NCBI RefSeq assembly: GCF_052113205.1
Contig: NZ_JBFRCU010000019.1
Location: forward strand, 25,829 to 89,828
Length of the DNA stretch: 64,000 nt
Direction of reading: 5' to 3'
DNA from: Inquilinus sp052113205
GTDB lineage: Bacteria > Pseudomonadota > Alphaproteobacteria > DSM-16000 > Inquilinaceae
Shown here: positions 8,253 through 16,418 of the stretch, piece after piece
How positions within the stretch are numbered: position 1 is the stretch's first letter
Layout of the letters: each line of letters begins with the position of its first letter
The notes under the pieces: generated by a model
What the model was told of the DNA's origin: nothing
Seen by the model: only the letters and a program-made list of their open reading frames with translations
The model's database searches: none
Program-made: the position numbers and the translations under genes

Positions 8253-10402
8253 TCGGCGAAGACAATGCGGCGGCTCTCGCGGCGGCGCTGCAGCCAGCCG
8301 ATCACCGCTCCGCGCAGCCGCGCCAGCAGGCGGTCGGCCCGGGTCGGGTTCTGGATGATGTCGGCCCGGTAGAAGGACGGGCACAGGATCGCGGCCTCGG
8401 AGACCTCGCCGCAATTGCCGCAGCCGACGCAGGACTGGTCGATGGCGGCGACCGGGTCGTCCTTCAGCGGATCGTCGGTGTGCTTGATCGACAGCGACGG
8501 GCAGCCGGACAGCCGGATGCAGGCGTGGTCGCCGGTGCAGACATCCTCGTCGACGCCGAAGCGCTGCCGCACCACGCGCCGCCCGTCCTTCACCGCCTTG
8601 GCCAGCAGCGGCTTGATCCGGCGCTGCTTGTTCAGCATGCATTCGGAGGAGGCGACGATGATCTTCGGCCCGGGCTCGGGCGTGGTCAGCGCCTCGCGGA
8701 AGGTGTCGCGCAGGCGGGCCACGTCGTAGGTCCGGTCGATCTGGCGCACCCATTTGGCGCCGATGCCGCGGACTGCGTCGGTGATCGCGTTGTTGGTCTG
8801 GCGCCGCGGGTTGTCGGCGCGGGAGGACGGGATGTCCTGGCCCCCGGTCGCCGCGGAATAGTAGTTGTCGACGATCAGGATGACGCCGTCATGCTTGTTG
8901 AACACGGCGTTGCCGATCGAGGAGGTGAGGCCGTTGTGCCAGAAGCCGCCATCGCCCATCACCGAGATCGCGCGCTTGTCCGCCTTGACGTTGAAGGCCG
9001 AGGCCGAGGCCGGGCCGAGGCCGTAGCCCATCGTCGTCGCGCCAATGTTGAAGGGCGGCAGGATCGAGAACAGGTGGCAGCCGATATCCGCCGAGACGTG
9101 GTGCTGCCCGAGCTCCTTCTCGGTCAGCTTGAGCGCCGCGAAGATCGGCCGTTCGGGGCAGCCGGTGCAGAAGCCGGCCGGTCGCGGCGGCACCACCGCG
9201 GCCAGCGTCTTGACACGCTGGTCGGCCAGCACCGCCGAGGCGTCCGGGGGCGGCGGCCGGTTGCCGAGCAGCGCCGGCGCATGCGCCTCGAGGAAGGCCG
9301 ACAGCCCCTTCATCAGCACCGGCGCGGTGTATTCGCCGCCCATCGGCAGCACATCCTTGCCGGCGACCCGGGTCTGGATGTCGCGGCGCTTCAGGATGGC
9401 GTTGAGCGACTGTTCGATATAGTCGGGCGATCCCTCCTCGACCATCAGCACCGCGTGCTTCGATGAGCAAAAAGCCGCGAGCTCGTCGTCGATCAGCGGA
9501 TAGGCGACGTTGAGGACATGGATCGGGACGAGCGAGCGCCCGTAGATGTCGGCCAGGCCGAGCAGCTGCAGCGAACGGATCAGCGAGTTGTAGAGACCAC
9601 CCAGCACGACGATGCCGACATCGCCCTCCGCCGGACCGAAGGTCTCGTTCAGCCTGCGGCCCTTGATGAACTCGACCGCGGCGGGCCAGCGCTGCTCGAT
9701 CTTCTCCTTCTCATGCAGGAAGGAGGCGGGCGGCAGCACGATCCGGCTGGTGTCGCGGATCGGATTCTCCATCGCCTGCCGCAGGGTAAAGGCCGGGCGC
9801 CGGTTGTCCTTGGCGGTGAACTGGCCATGGACATGGCAGGTGCGGATGCGGACCTGCAGCATGACTGGCGTGTTGGTGCCTTCGGAGAGCTCGAAGCCGG
9901 TCTCCACCGCCTGTACGATCGACGGCAGGTTCGGGCGCGGGTCCAGCAGCCAGATCTGCGACTTCATCGCAAAGGCGTGGCTGCGCTCCTGCATGATCGA
10001 GGAGCCCTCGCCGTAATCCTCGCCGATGATGATCAGGGTGCCGCCGGTGACCCCGCCGGACGCCAGGTTCGACAGCGCGTCGGCGGCGACATTGGTGCCG
10101 GCGGTGGACTTCCAGGTCACGGCGCCGCGCAGCGGATACATCACCGACGCCGACAGCATCGCCGCCGCCGCCGCCTCGGAGGCCGAGGTCTCGAAATGAA
10201 CGCCTAGCTCCTCCATCACGTCCCGGGCGTCGGACAGCACGTCCATGAGGTGGGAGATCGGCGAGCCCTGATAGCCGCCGACATAGGCGACGCCGGACTG
10301 CAGCAAGGCCTTGGTGATCGCGAGGATGCCTTCGCCCTTGAAGGTTTCGCCCTCCCCGAGCTTCAGATCCTCGACCTCCCGGGCAAATGAGCGCTCGGCC
10401 AT
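8249..10402 (-). CDS. iorA: Indolepyruvate ferredoxin oxidoreductase subunit alpha
   Basis: This 717-residue catalytic subunit carries the N-terminal pyruvate-ferredoxin-oxidoreductase domain (GYQGSPISHLMDVL). The thiamine-diphosphate site lies near GDGGFWHNGLTSSIGNAVFN and continues to the Mg/TPP asparagine in VDNYYSAATGG. The C-terminus has ferredoxin-like cysteines: CTGDHACIRLSGCP and CVGCGNCGEVSEAAILCP. The reaction converts arylpyruvate, CoA and oxidised ferredoxin to aryl-acetyl-CoA and CO2, in the cytoplasm. GGAGGA precedes the ATG at 10402. A strong promoter with an adjacent dyad lies just upstream, and iorB follows with a 4-nt overlap. Confidence 0.9.
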   Translation of the reverse strand: MAERSFAREVEDLKLGEGETFKGEGILAITKALLQSGVAYVGGYQGSPISHLMDVLSDARDVMEELGVHFETSASEAAAAAMLSASVMYPLRGAVTWKSTAGTNVAADALSNLASGGVTGGTLIIIGEDYGEGSSIMQERSHAFAMKSQIWLLDPRPNLPSIVQAVETGFELSEGTNTPVMLQVRIRTCHVHGQFTAKDNRRPAFTLRQAMENPIRDTSRIVLPPASFLHEKEKIEQRWPAAVEFIKGRRLNETFGPAEGDVGIVVLGGLYNSLIRSLQLLGLADIYGRSLVPIHVLNVAYPLIDDELAAFCSSKHAVLMVEEGSPDYIEQSLNAILKRRDIQTRVAGKDVLPMGGEYTAPVLMKGLSAFLEAHAPALLGNRPPPPDASAVLADQRVKTLAAVVPPRPAGFCTGCPERPIFAALKLTEKELGQHHVSADIGCHLFSILPPFNIGATTMGYGLGPASASAFNVKADKRAISVMGDGGFWHNGLTSSIGNAVFNKHDGVILIVDNYYSAATGGQDIPSSRADNPRRQTNNAITDAVRGIGAKWVRQIDRTYDVARLRDTFREALTTPEPGPKIIVASSECMLNKQRRIKPLLAKAVKDGRRVVRQRFGVDEDVCTGDHACIRLSGCPSLSIKHTDDPLKDDPVAAIDQSCVGCGNCGEVSEAAILCPSFYRADIIQNPTRADRLLARLRGAVIGWLQRRRESRRIVFAE

Positions 10403-10430
10403 GGCGTTCCTCCGCCGGCGACTCTCCGGC

Positions 10431-10475
10431 GCAAATTATTTGCAAAAGCATATTTCGGGACGGGCCATTGTTCAA
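10431..10475 (-). promoter_or_regulatory. Predicted iorAB promoter with downstream operator
   Basis: Read on the minus strand, TTGAAC (10475-10470) and TATGCT (10452-10447) are spaced 17 bp apart, a good sigma-70 match. Three bases after the -10 box, over the likely transcription start, lies the perfect palindrome GCAAATTATTTGC (10431-10443). This is classical repressor placement. The dyad resembles GCAGATATTCTGA in the cyclase promoter, so the MarR protein at 6188 is the likely ligand. Confidence 0.55.
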
Positions 10476-10545
10476 CACGCGATCGGCCGCAGCGGTCGGG
10501 AGGCGCGCCGGGCGCGATCGTTGACCTGGCCGAAGCGGCACCATA

Positions 10546-11574
10546 GTGTCGGCCCTTTCCTTCGATAGTCCGGGGGCCGCCGTGGCCCAGATCCTGGTTC
10601 AGGGCCTGGCGAAGTCCTATCGCGTGGCCGAGCGTGACCCCGGGGTGCTGGGCGCCATGCGCGGACTGCTGCGCCGGCGCTGGCGCACGGTCGAGGCGTT
10701 GAAGGATGTCAGCTTCACCCTGGAGCGTGGCGAGCTGCTGGGCTTCATCGGCCCCAACGGCGCGGGCAAGTCGACCACCATCAAGATCCTGTCGGGGATC
10801 CTGCGGCCCGATTCCGGCCGGGTCGAGGTCGACGGCCTGGTGCCGTACCGCGACCGCATCCGGCATGTCGGCCGGATCGGTGTCGTGTTCGGCCAGCGGA
10901 CGCAGCTGTGGTGGGACCTGCCGGTGGCCGACGGCTTCGACCTGCTGCGCGACATCTACCGGGTCGATCCGCAGCGCTACCGGGCGACCCGCGATGAGCT
11001 GGTCGGGATGCTGCGGCTGGAGCGCCTGCTCGACCAGCCGGTGCGGCAGCTCTCGCTCGGCCAGCGCATGCGGGCGGAGCTCGCTGCGGCCCTGCTGCAC
11101 GAGCCGTCGATCCTGTTTCTCGACGAGCCGACCATCGGCCTCGACGCGCCCTCGAAGCTGGCGGTGCGGGACTTCGTCAAGCGGCTGAACCGGGAGCGCG
11201 GCGTCACCGTCCTGCTCACCACCCACGACATGCACGACATCGAGGCGCTGGCGGAGCGGGTGATCGTCATCGGCCACGGCCGGGTCCTGGCCGACAGCCC
11301 GTTCGAAGCCCTGCGCGCCACTGTGCTCGCCGAGCGCCGGCTGTTCGTGGATTTCGCCGGAGACGCGCCCGATCTCGTGCTGCCCGGCGCCGAGGTCCGG
11401 GTCCGCAACGGCCGGTCGGTCGAGCTTGCCTTCGACCCCCGGGTGACGGGCGCCCCGGCCCTGATCGCGGCGATCACGGCCGAGCATGCGGTCGAGGACA
11501 TCCATGTCGAGCAGCCGGCGATCGAGGAGGTGATCGCGCGGTTCTACGACCTGCACGGCGCCGGCGAGGCCTGA
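10546..11574 (+). CDS. ABC-2 exporter ATP-binding protein (viologen-exporter type)
   Basis: This 342-residue ATPase drives the two membrane proteins encoded directly downstream. Walker A is GPNGAGKST near residue 72, the signature is LSLGQRMRAEL near 165 and Walker B is ILFLDEPTIGLD near 185. A C-terminal extension of about 80 residues is typical of drug-exporter ATPases. The GTG at 10546 gives the longest reading; a second GTG at 10582 after a GGGGG run would start at VAQILVQG, closer to where homologues usually begin. The next gene starts 3 nt after the stop. Likely role: export of a toxic organic cation or another xenobiotic. Confidence 0.85.
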   Translation: MSALSFDSPGAAVAQILVQGLAKSYRVAERDPGVLGAMRGLLRRRWRTVEALKDVSFTLERGELLGFIGPNGAGKSTTIKILSGILRPDSGRVEVDGLVPYRDRIRHVGRIGVVFGQRTQLWWDLPVADGFDLLRDIYRVDPQRYRATRDELVGMLRLERLLDQPVRQLSLGQRMRAELAAALLHEPSILFLDEPTIGLDAPSKLAVRDFVKRLNRERGVTVLLTTHDMHDIEALAERVIVIGHGRVLADSPFEALRATVLAERRLFVDFAGDAPDLVLPGAEVRVRNGRSVELAFDPRVTGAPALIAAITAEHAVEDIHVEQPAIEEVIARFYDLHGAGEA

Positions 11575-11577
11575 CCC

Positions 11578-12411
11578 GTGGAAGCCCTCCGCCCCTACAG
11601 CGCCGCCTTCGCCTCGCGCTTCCTGCTGATGATGCAGTACCGGGCGGCGGCCCTGGCCGGCTTCGTCACGCAATGCTGGTTCGGCGCGGTGCGCGTCATG
11701 GTGCTGGCGGCGTTCTACCTGGGCGCGCCGGAGGCCGCGTCCCCGGCATCGCTCAGCCTGTCCCAGGCCGTGACCTATACCTGGCTGGCCCAGGGCCTGC
11801 TGGCCCTGCTGCCCTGGATGGCGGATCCCGACATCGCCGCGGCAGTGCGCACCGGCGCGATCGGCTACGACCGGCTGCGCCCGGTCGACGCCTACGCCCT
11901 GTGGTACGCCCGCACGGCCGGCTGGATGACGGCCCGCGTCGTACCGAGGGTGGCTCTCATGATCCTCGCCGCGGGAATCGTCCTGCCTTTGATCGGCCAG
12001 GCCGAATGGGCCTGGCAGCCGCCGCCGAGCCCCTCTGCCGCCCTGCTGTTCATTCTTTCGCTGACCCTGGCAGCGGCGCTGTCCTGCGCCGTGGTCATGC
12101 TGATCAACATCGTCGTCGTGGCGACGCTCAACGCCCGGGGCGTCAACACCCTGGCCGTGCCGGTGGTCGTCGTCTTCTCTGGCTCCTTGCTGCCCCTGCC
12201 GCTCTATCCCGACGCGATCGCCGCCGCGCTGTTCGTGCAGCCCCTGGCGGGTGTCCTCGACATCCCCAACCGGATCTACGCCGGCGCGCTGACGGGCCTC
12301 ACGGCGTGGGCGGGGATCGGGTTGCAGGCGTTCTGGACCTTCGCCTTGATCCTTGCGGGCCGGCTGTGGCTGGGCCGCGTCATGCGCCCCCTCGAAATCC
12401 AGGGAGGGTAG
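11578..12411 (+). CDS. ABC-2 family exporter permease, subunit 1
   Basis: This 277-residue protein has about six transmembrane segments and the look of the DUF990-type ABC-2 membrane proteins that work as a heterodimer with the next gene product. A GTG start follows the ATPase stop after 3 nt, so the three genes are translationally linked. Hydrophobic blocks include SAALLFILSLTLAAALSCAVVM and its neighbours near residues 155-190. Substrate identity cannot be read from sequence. Confidence 0.75.
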   Translation: MEALRPYSAAFASRFLLMMQYRAAALAGFVTQCWFGAVRVMVLAAFYLGAPEAASPASLSLSQAVTYTWLAQGLLALLPWMADPDIAAAVRTGAIGYDRLRPVDAYALWYARTAGWMTARVVPRVALMILAAGIVLPLIGQAEWAWQPPPSPSAALLFILSLTLAAALSCAVVMLINIVVVATLNARGVNTLAVPVVVVFSGSLLPLPLYPDAIAAALFVQPLAGVLDIPNRIYAGALTGLTAWAGIGLQAFWTFALILAGRLWLGRVMRPLEIQGG

Positions 12412-12414
12412 GGG

Positions 12415-13218
12415 ATGAACGGCCTCACCCTGCTCGGCCGCTATTTCGCCGCGTCGATCCGCAGCCAGATGCAGTACCCGGCCTCGGCGCTGATGCTGAC
12501 CATCGGGCAACTGGCCGCGACCGCGATCGAGATGGTCTCGATCTGGGCGCTGTTCGACCGATTCGGCGCGGTGAAGGGCTGGAGCCTCGGCGAGGTGATG
12601 TTCTTTTACGCCTTGATCAACATCAGCTTCGCCATCGCCGACTTCATCACCCGCGGCTTCGACGTGTTCGGCACCGAATTCGTGCGCACCGGCGACTTTG
12701 ACCGCCTGCTGCTCAGGCCGCGCTCGGCAACCCTGCAACTGGTCGGCCACGACTTCCGCATCAGCCGGTTCGGCCGGTTCCTGCAGGCGGCCGTCATCCT
12801 GGCGGTCGCCACCGCATCCCTGCACTTCGCCTGGACCCCGCAGGCCGTCGCCCTGGCCCTGTGGACGGTGGCCGGCGGCACCGCCTTCTTCGTCGCCCTC
12901 TTCGTCTTCCAGGCGGCGATGGCCTTCTGGACCATCGAAAGCCTCGAGGCCGTCAATGCTCTGACCTATGGCGGCGCCTATGCCGGCCAGTTCCCGATCG
13001 GCCTCTACGCCCGCTGGTTCCGCGGCTTCCTCACCTTCGTCGTGCCGCTGGCCTGCGTGGCGTACTACCCGGTCCTCGCCATCCTGGGACGGCCCGATCC
13101 GCTCGGGGCGCCCGACTGGCTGCTGCCGACCACGCCGGCGGCGGGGTTCGTCTTCCTGGCCCTCTCGTTCCTGGCCTGGCGGCACGGCGTGTCGAGATAC
13201 ATGTCGACCGGCAGTTGA
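12415..13218 (+). CDS. ABC-2 family exporter permease, subunit 2
   Basis: This 267-residue multi-spanning membrane protein is the partner of the preceding permease. Both start with an N-terminal amphipathic stretch and carry six hydrophobic segments. The region LFDRFGAVKGWSLGEVMFFY matches the conserved cytoplasmic loop of this group. The ATG at 12415 follows GGAGGGTAGGGG. Only 3 nt separate it from the upstream stop. A weak GC hairpin (CCGGAC/GTCCGG) follows the stop without a T-run. Confidence 0.75.
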   Translation: MNGLTLLGRYFAASIRSQMQYPASALMLTIGQLAATAIEMVSIWALFDRFGAVKGWSLGEVMFFYALINISFAIADFITRGFDVFGTEFVRTGDFDRLLLRPRSATLQLVGHDFRISRFGRFLQAAVILAVATASLHFAWTPQAVALALWTVAGGTAFFVALFVFQAAMAFWTIESLEAVNALTYGGAYAGQFPIGLYARWFRGFLTFVVPLACVAYYPVLAILGRPDPLGAPDWLLPTTPAAGFVFLALSFLAWRHGVSRYMSTGS

Positions 13219-13369
13219 GGCCGGACGGCTGTCCGGATCGCAACGGCGAGTGCGGGGCAGGAGAGCCTTGCCTGTTCGGGCTCGACATTTCATGTCAACT
13301 CCGACAAAGATCGTACACGAAATTTAAAAGATCGCGTGTCAAGCCTAAAGGCTGGACAGGGAGGCGGCG

Positions 13370-14086
13370 TTGGGAGGCAGCGCAGAGGCGCAGTCCACGA
13401 GCATCGTTTCGAGCCTGGACCTGCCGGCCTTCCAGCCGGCGGACCGTGAGGCCTCGGTCTATGAGGCCATCCGCGAGGACATCATATCGGGCCGCATCCC
13501 GGCCAATGCCCGGCTGATCGTCGCCGATCTCGCCGAACGGCACGGCACCTCGACCAATCCGGTGCGTGAGGCGCTGCAGCAGCTCCGGGGCGAGGGCTTC
13601 GTCGTGATGGCTGCCAATCGCGGGGCGCGGGTGCGGCCGATCGACCAGGATTTCATCCGCGACATCTATGAGATCGAGGTGCTGATCGAGCCGGCGCTGA
13701 CGCGCTGGTTCGTCGGCATCGCCACCGAGGCCGACATCGCCGCGCTGGAGGCGCTGCACACCGAGATGCTGCGGCTCAACTATTCCGACCCGGTGCGGCA
13801 CGGGCTGCTCGACACCCAGTTCCACCACACGATGTATGAGCGCCACTACAACAGGCACGCGGTCGATCTGTGGTGGAAGCACCGCGAGATCCTGCGCGCG
13901 ATCAGCCGGCGGCTGCCGATCTCGCTCGGCCGCCAGGCGACGGTGATGCGGGACCATCAGGATGTGCTGGACGCGATCAAGGCCCAGGACGCGGATGCGG
14001 CGGCGGCCGTGATCGCCCGCCATGTCGAAGGATCCGGTCGCCACATCATCGAGCAGATGCGTGCGGCGCGCCGTATTGGCGGTTGA
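13370..14086 (+). CDS. GntR-family regulator, FCD/FadR subfamily
   Basis: This 238-residue regulator has an N-terminal winged helix (VYEAIREDIISGRIPANARL, then STNPVREALQQLRGEGFV, residues 28-80) and an all-helical FCD ligand domain with potential metal-binding histidines (TQFHHTMYERHYN). FCD regulators commonly repress sugar-acid and organic-acid genes. The TTG at 13370 follows GGGAGGCGG at about 4 nt; no in-frame ATG exists near the conserved start. The adjacent sugar-acid transporter and dehydratase genes are its probable targets through the dyad at 14225-14244. Confidence 0.8.
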   Translation: MGGSAEAQSTSIVSSLDLPAFQPADREASVYEAIREDIISGRIPANARLIVADLAERHGTSTNPVREALQQLRGEGFVVMAANRGARVRPIDQDFIRDIYEIEVLIEPALTRWFVGIATEADIAALEALHTEMLRLNYSDPVRHGLLDTQFHHTMYERHYNRHAVDLWWKHREILRAISRRLPISLGRQATVMRDHQDVLDAIKAQDADAAAAVIARHVEGSGRHIIEQMRAARRIGG

Positions 14087-14218
14087 GCCGGTGGAGAAAC
14101 TGACCTAGGCTGCCGAGAAAATATAGAAGATGCGAATTGCTTGGAGGCGAGCAATATCGCTGCAGGAGGAAGAAAGCAGGAAGTCACAGGACATAGAGTT
14201 TCCGGAGGGGAGCATGTC

Positions 14219-14244
14219 TATACTCGATCGATGATTATCGATCG
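14219..14244 (+). promoter_or_regulatory. TATACT box and perfect dyad, candidate GntR operator
   Basis: CGATCGATGATTATCGATCG (14225-14244) is a perfect inverted repeat with 8-bp arms and a 4-bp centre. It abuts a -10-like TATACT (14219-14224) upstream of the sugar-acid importer. No good -35 is seen. Placement directly after the -10 suggests repression by the GntR protein encoded 130 bp upstream. Confidence 0.45.
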
Positions 14245-14368
14245 GGCGGTGATGTCTTTTGACTTTGTGAGGGTAGGGGGAAGCGCATCGTCGCACCGGA
14301 ACGGCGCCCAAGAGGTGCAAAGCGCGACATTTGCACCATTCGACAATCACAGGGAGGAGATCTGTCTT

Positions 14369-16159
14369 ATGGTCAGTCTGAAACGCCTCGCCGGCATCGT
14401 GCTCGCCGCGGCGGCGGTGATCGCGCCGGCCGCGGCCTTCGCGCAGAGCGCCGGCCTGCCGGCCGCGCAGGAAATCACGCCCAAGGGGGCGCTGCCGACC
14501 GTGCCGCGCAACCAGACGCTCATTCTCGGCTGGGGTGTCGCCGGCGGCACCTCGATCGGCACCACCAATCCCTGGGTGCTGCCGGGCTATACCCATCAGG
14601 AAGGCAACAACCTGCTGTTCGAGCCGCTGATGTACTTCGCCATCTTCAAGGGCGAATTCGTGCCTTGGCTGGCCGACAGCATGGAATACACGCCGGACTT
14701 CAAGTCGCTCGAGATCAAGCTCAACAAGGACGCCAAGTGGAGCGATGGCAAGCCGGTCACGTCCAAGGACGTGGTCTACACCTTCGAAGGGCAGATGAAA
14801 TATGAGACGCTGCCCTATCACGCGCATTTCGTGCAGTTCGTCGACAGCGTCAGCGCCAAGGACGACCTGACCGTCGAGGTCAAGTTCAAGCAGCCGGCGC
14901 CGCGCTTCAAGTTCGAGGTGCTGACGGAGAAGTTCGACACCGGCCTGCCGATCGTGCCGGCGGAATGGGAATCGGCCCAGCCGAACCCGACGGCCGCCGT
15001 CGGCCTCGACGCCATCCCGCATTCCGGCCCGTACGACGTCGTCGCCTGGAACGCCAACCAGAAGATCCTCGACCTGCGTCCCGACTGGTGGGCGGTGAAG
15101 GCGGGGCGGATGGCCGAGCCGGCGGTGAAGCGCGTCGTCATCGTCAACGTGCTGAACCAGCCGATCGACACGGTGGCCCAGCGCCTGGTGAACAACGAGT
15201 TCGATTCCTCGGTCGACATGCGCGCCCAGGTGATCGGCAACATCGTCGAGCAGAACAAGGACATCCAGTCCTGGACCGGCACGGAATCGCCCTATGGCTA
15301 TCTCGACTGGTGGCCGAACTCGCTGTGGATGAACACCCAGCTCGAACCCTACAACGACGTGCGGGTGCGCAAGGCGATCAGCCTGGCGATCGACCGCGAC
15401 CGCATCAACGAGGTGCTCTACGACGGTGCCAAGATCGCGACGATCTATCCGTTCCCGCTGTATCCGAACCTGCAGAAATTTGCCGAATCCGAGGCCGTGA
15501 AGGCCGAGCAGGCGAAGTACGAGCCCGGCAAGTTCGACGTCGCGGAGAGCGAGAAGCTGATGACCGAGGCCGGCTTCGCCAAGAACGGCGACGGCCTGTG
15601 GGAGAAGGACGGCAAGACCTTCGACGCCACCATCCAGGCCTTCGAGACCATCCATGGTGACATTGCGCCGGTGCTGGCGGAGATGCTGCGCCAGGCGGGC
15701 TTCGACGCCAATGTGAACTTCGGCACCGATGCCTTCCAGAACATGGTCGACGGCAAGCCCGGCCTCTATCTCTTCGGCCACGGCGCCAGCCTGTACGATC
15801 CGTTCGAGGCCATGAACCTCTTCCACGGCAAGTACAGCAACACGATCGGCTCGGCGGCCGGCAACAACCGCTTCTCGCGCTACAAGAACCCGGAGTTCGA
15901 CAAGATCCTCGACGAGATCTCGCCGCTCGACTCCAGCGATCCGAAGTTCCAGGAGGGCGCGGCCAAGGCCCTCGGCATCTACTGGCGCGACGTGATCGAC
16001 GTGCCGGTGATCCAGTGGCTGCACCGGATCCCGTACAACAACCACTACTGGAAGGGCTGGCCCAGCGCCACAAACGTCGCCGGCGGCACCAACGGCGCGT
16101 TCTGGGCCCATACCGGCCTGNTGGTGATCGCGGCGCTGCAGCCGACGGGCGCCCCGTAG
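14369..16159 (+). CDS. Family-5 ABC transporter substrate-binding protein
   Basis: This 596-residue periplasmic binding protein of the oligopeptide/nickel/oligosaccharide type (SBP_bac_5) has a signal peptide (MVSLKRLAGIVLAAAAVIAP, cut near AAAFA). AGGGAGGAGA at 14351-14360 sets the ATG at 14369. The family core is visible in WSDGKPVTSKDVVYTFEG and VRKAISLAIDRDRINEVLY. It is the first gene of the importer operon, and its context with uronate enzymes suggests a sugar-acid oligomer rather than a peptide. One undetermined base at 16121 leaves one residue near the C-terminus unknown (Leu, Met or Val). Confidence 0.85.
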   Translation: MVSLKRLAGIVLAAAAVIAPAAAFAQSAGLPAAQEITPKGALPTVPRNQTLILGWGVAGGTSIGTTNPWVLPGYTHQEGNNLLFEPLMYFAIFKGEFVPWLADSMEYTPDFKSLEIKLNKDAKWSDGKPVTSKDVVYTFEGQMKYETLPYHAHFVQFVDSVSAKDDLTVEVKFKQPAPRFKFEVLTEKFDTGLPIVPAEWESAQPNPTAAVGLDAIPHSGPYDVVAWNANQKILDLRPDWWAVKAGRMAEPAVKRVVIVNVLNQPIDTVAQRLVNNEFDSSVDMRAQVIGNIVEQNKDIQSWTGTESPYGYLDWWPNSLWMNTQLEPYNDVRVRKAISLAIDRDRINEVLYDGAKIATIYPFPLYPNLQKFAESEAVKAEQAKYEPGKFDVAESEKLMTEAGFAKNGDGLWEKDGKTFDATIQAFETIHGDIAPVLAEMLRQAGFDANVNFGTDAFQNMVDGKPGLYLFGHGASLYDPFEAMNLFHGKYSNTIGSAAGNNRFSRYKNPEFDKILDEISPLDSSDPKFQEGAAKALGIYWRDVIDVPVIQWLHRIPYNNHYWKGWPSATNVAGGTNGAFWAHTGLXVIAALQPTGAP

Positions 16160-16184
16160 TGGCCGGAGCCCCTTCCTTTCTTGT

Positions 16185-16352
16185 CCCCCCTCCCCTTGCG
16201 GGAGGGGGGCAGGGGGAGGGGTCTGCGCGCGCCCGCGCGCGAATGCGCAGAGACCAAGTCCCGGGGGCAGAGCTGAATCGCCAGAATTCAGGCCGATCTC
16301 AATGGCGAGAGCCCCCTCCCCCTATCCCCCTCCCGCGAGGGGAGGGGGGACT
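16185..16352. repeat. GC-rich palindromic cluster between binding protein and permease genes
   Basis: Three hairpins lie in this intergenic gap. CCCCCCTCCC (16185-16194) pairs with GGGAGGGGGG (16200-16209). GGTCTGCGC pairs imperfectly with GCGCAGAGACC around 16220-16255. CCCCCTCCC (16326-16334) pairs with GGGAGGGGG (16340-16348). The first and third are the same CCCCCTCCC-type hairpin, which suggests a dispersed REP-like element. In the transcript they would separate the abundant binding protein from the permeases by stabilising or partly terminating mRNA. Confidence 0.55.
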
Positions 16353-16418
16353 CGTTCTTGTTTTGGTCGACCGATCGGACCCGAACCCATCCGGCTCCAA
16401 GACAGCAGGATCGTCCCA

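Noticed and set aside
13221..13240. CCGGAC/GTCCGG hairpin after the exporter as terminator
   Set aside because: Only six base pairs and no T-tract; too weak to annotate as a terminator.
10363..13293. Very long minus-strand open frame opposite the ABC exporter genes
   Set aside because: It is the GC-driven mirror of three real plus-strand genes; its product is a low-complexity Gly/Arg/Gln/Asp string without domains.
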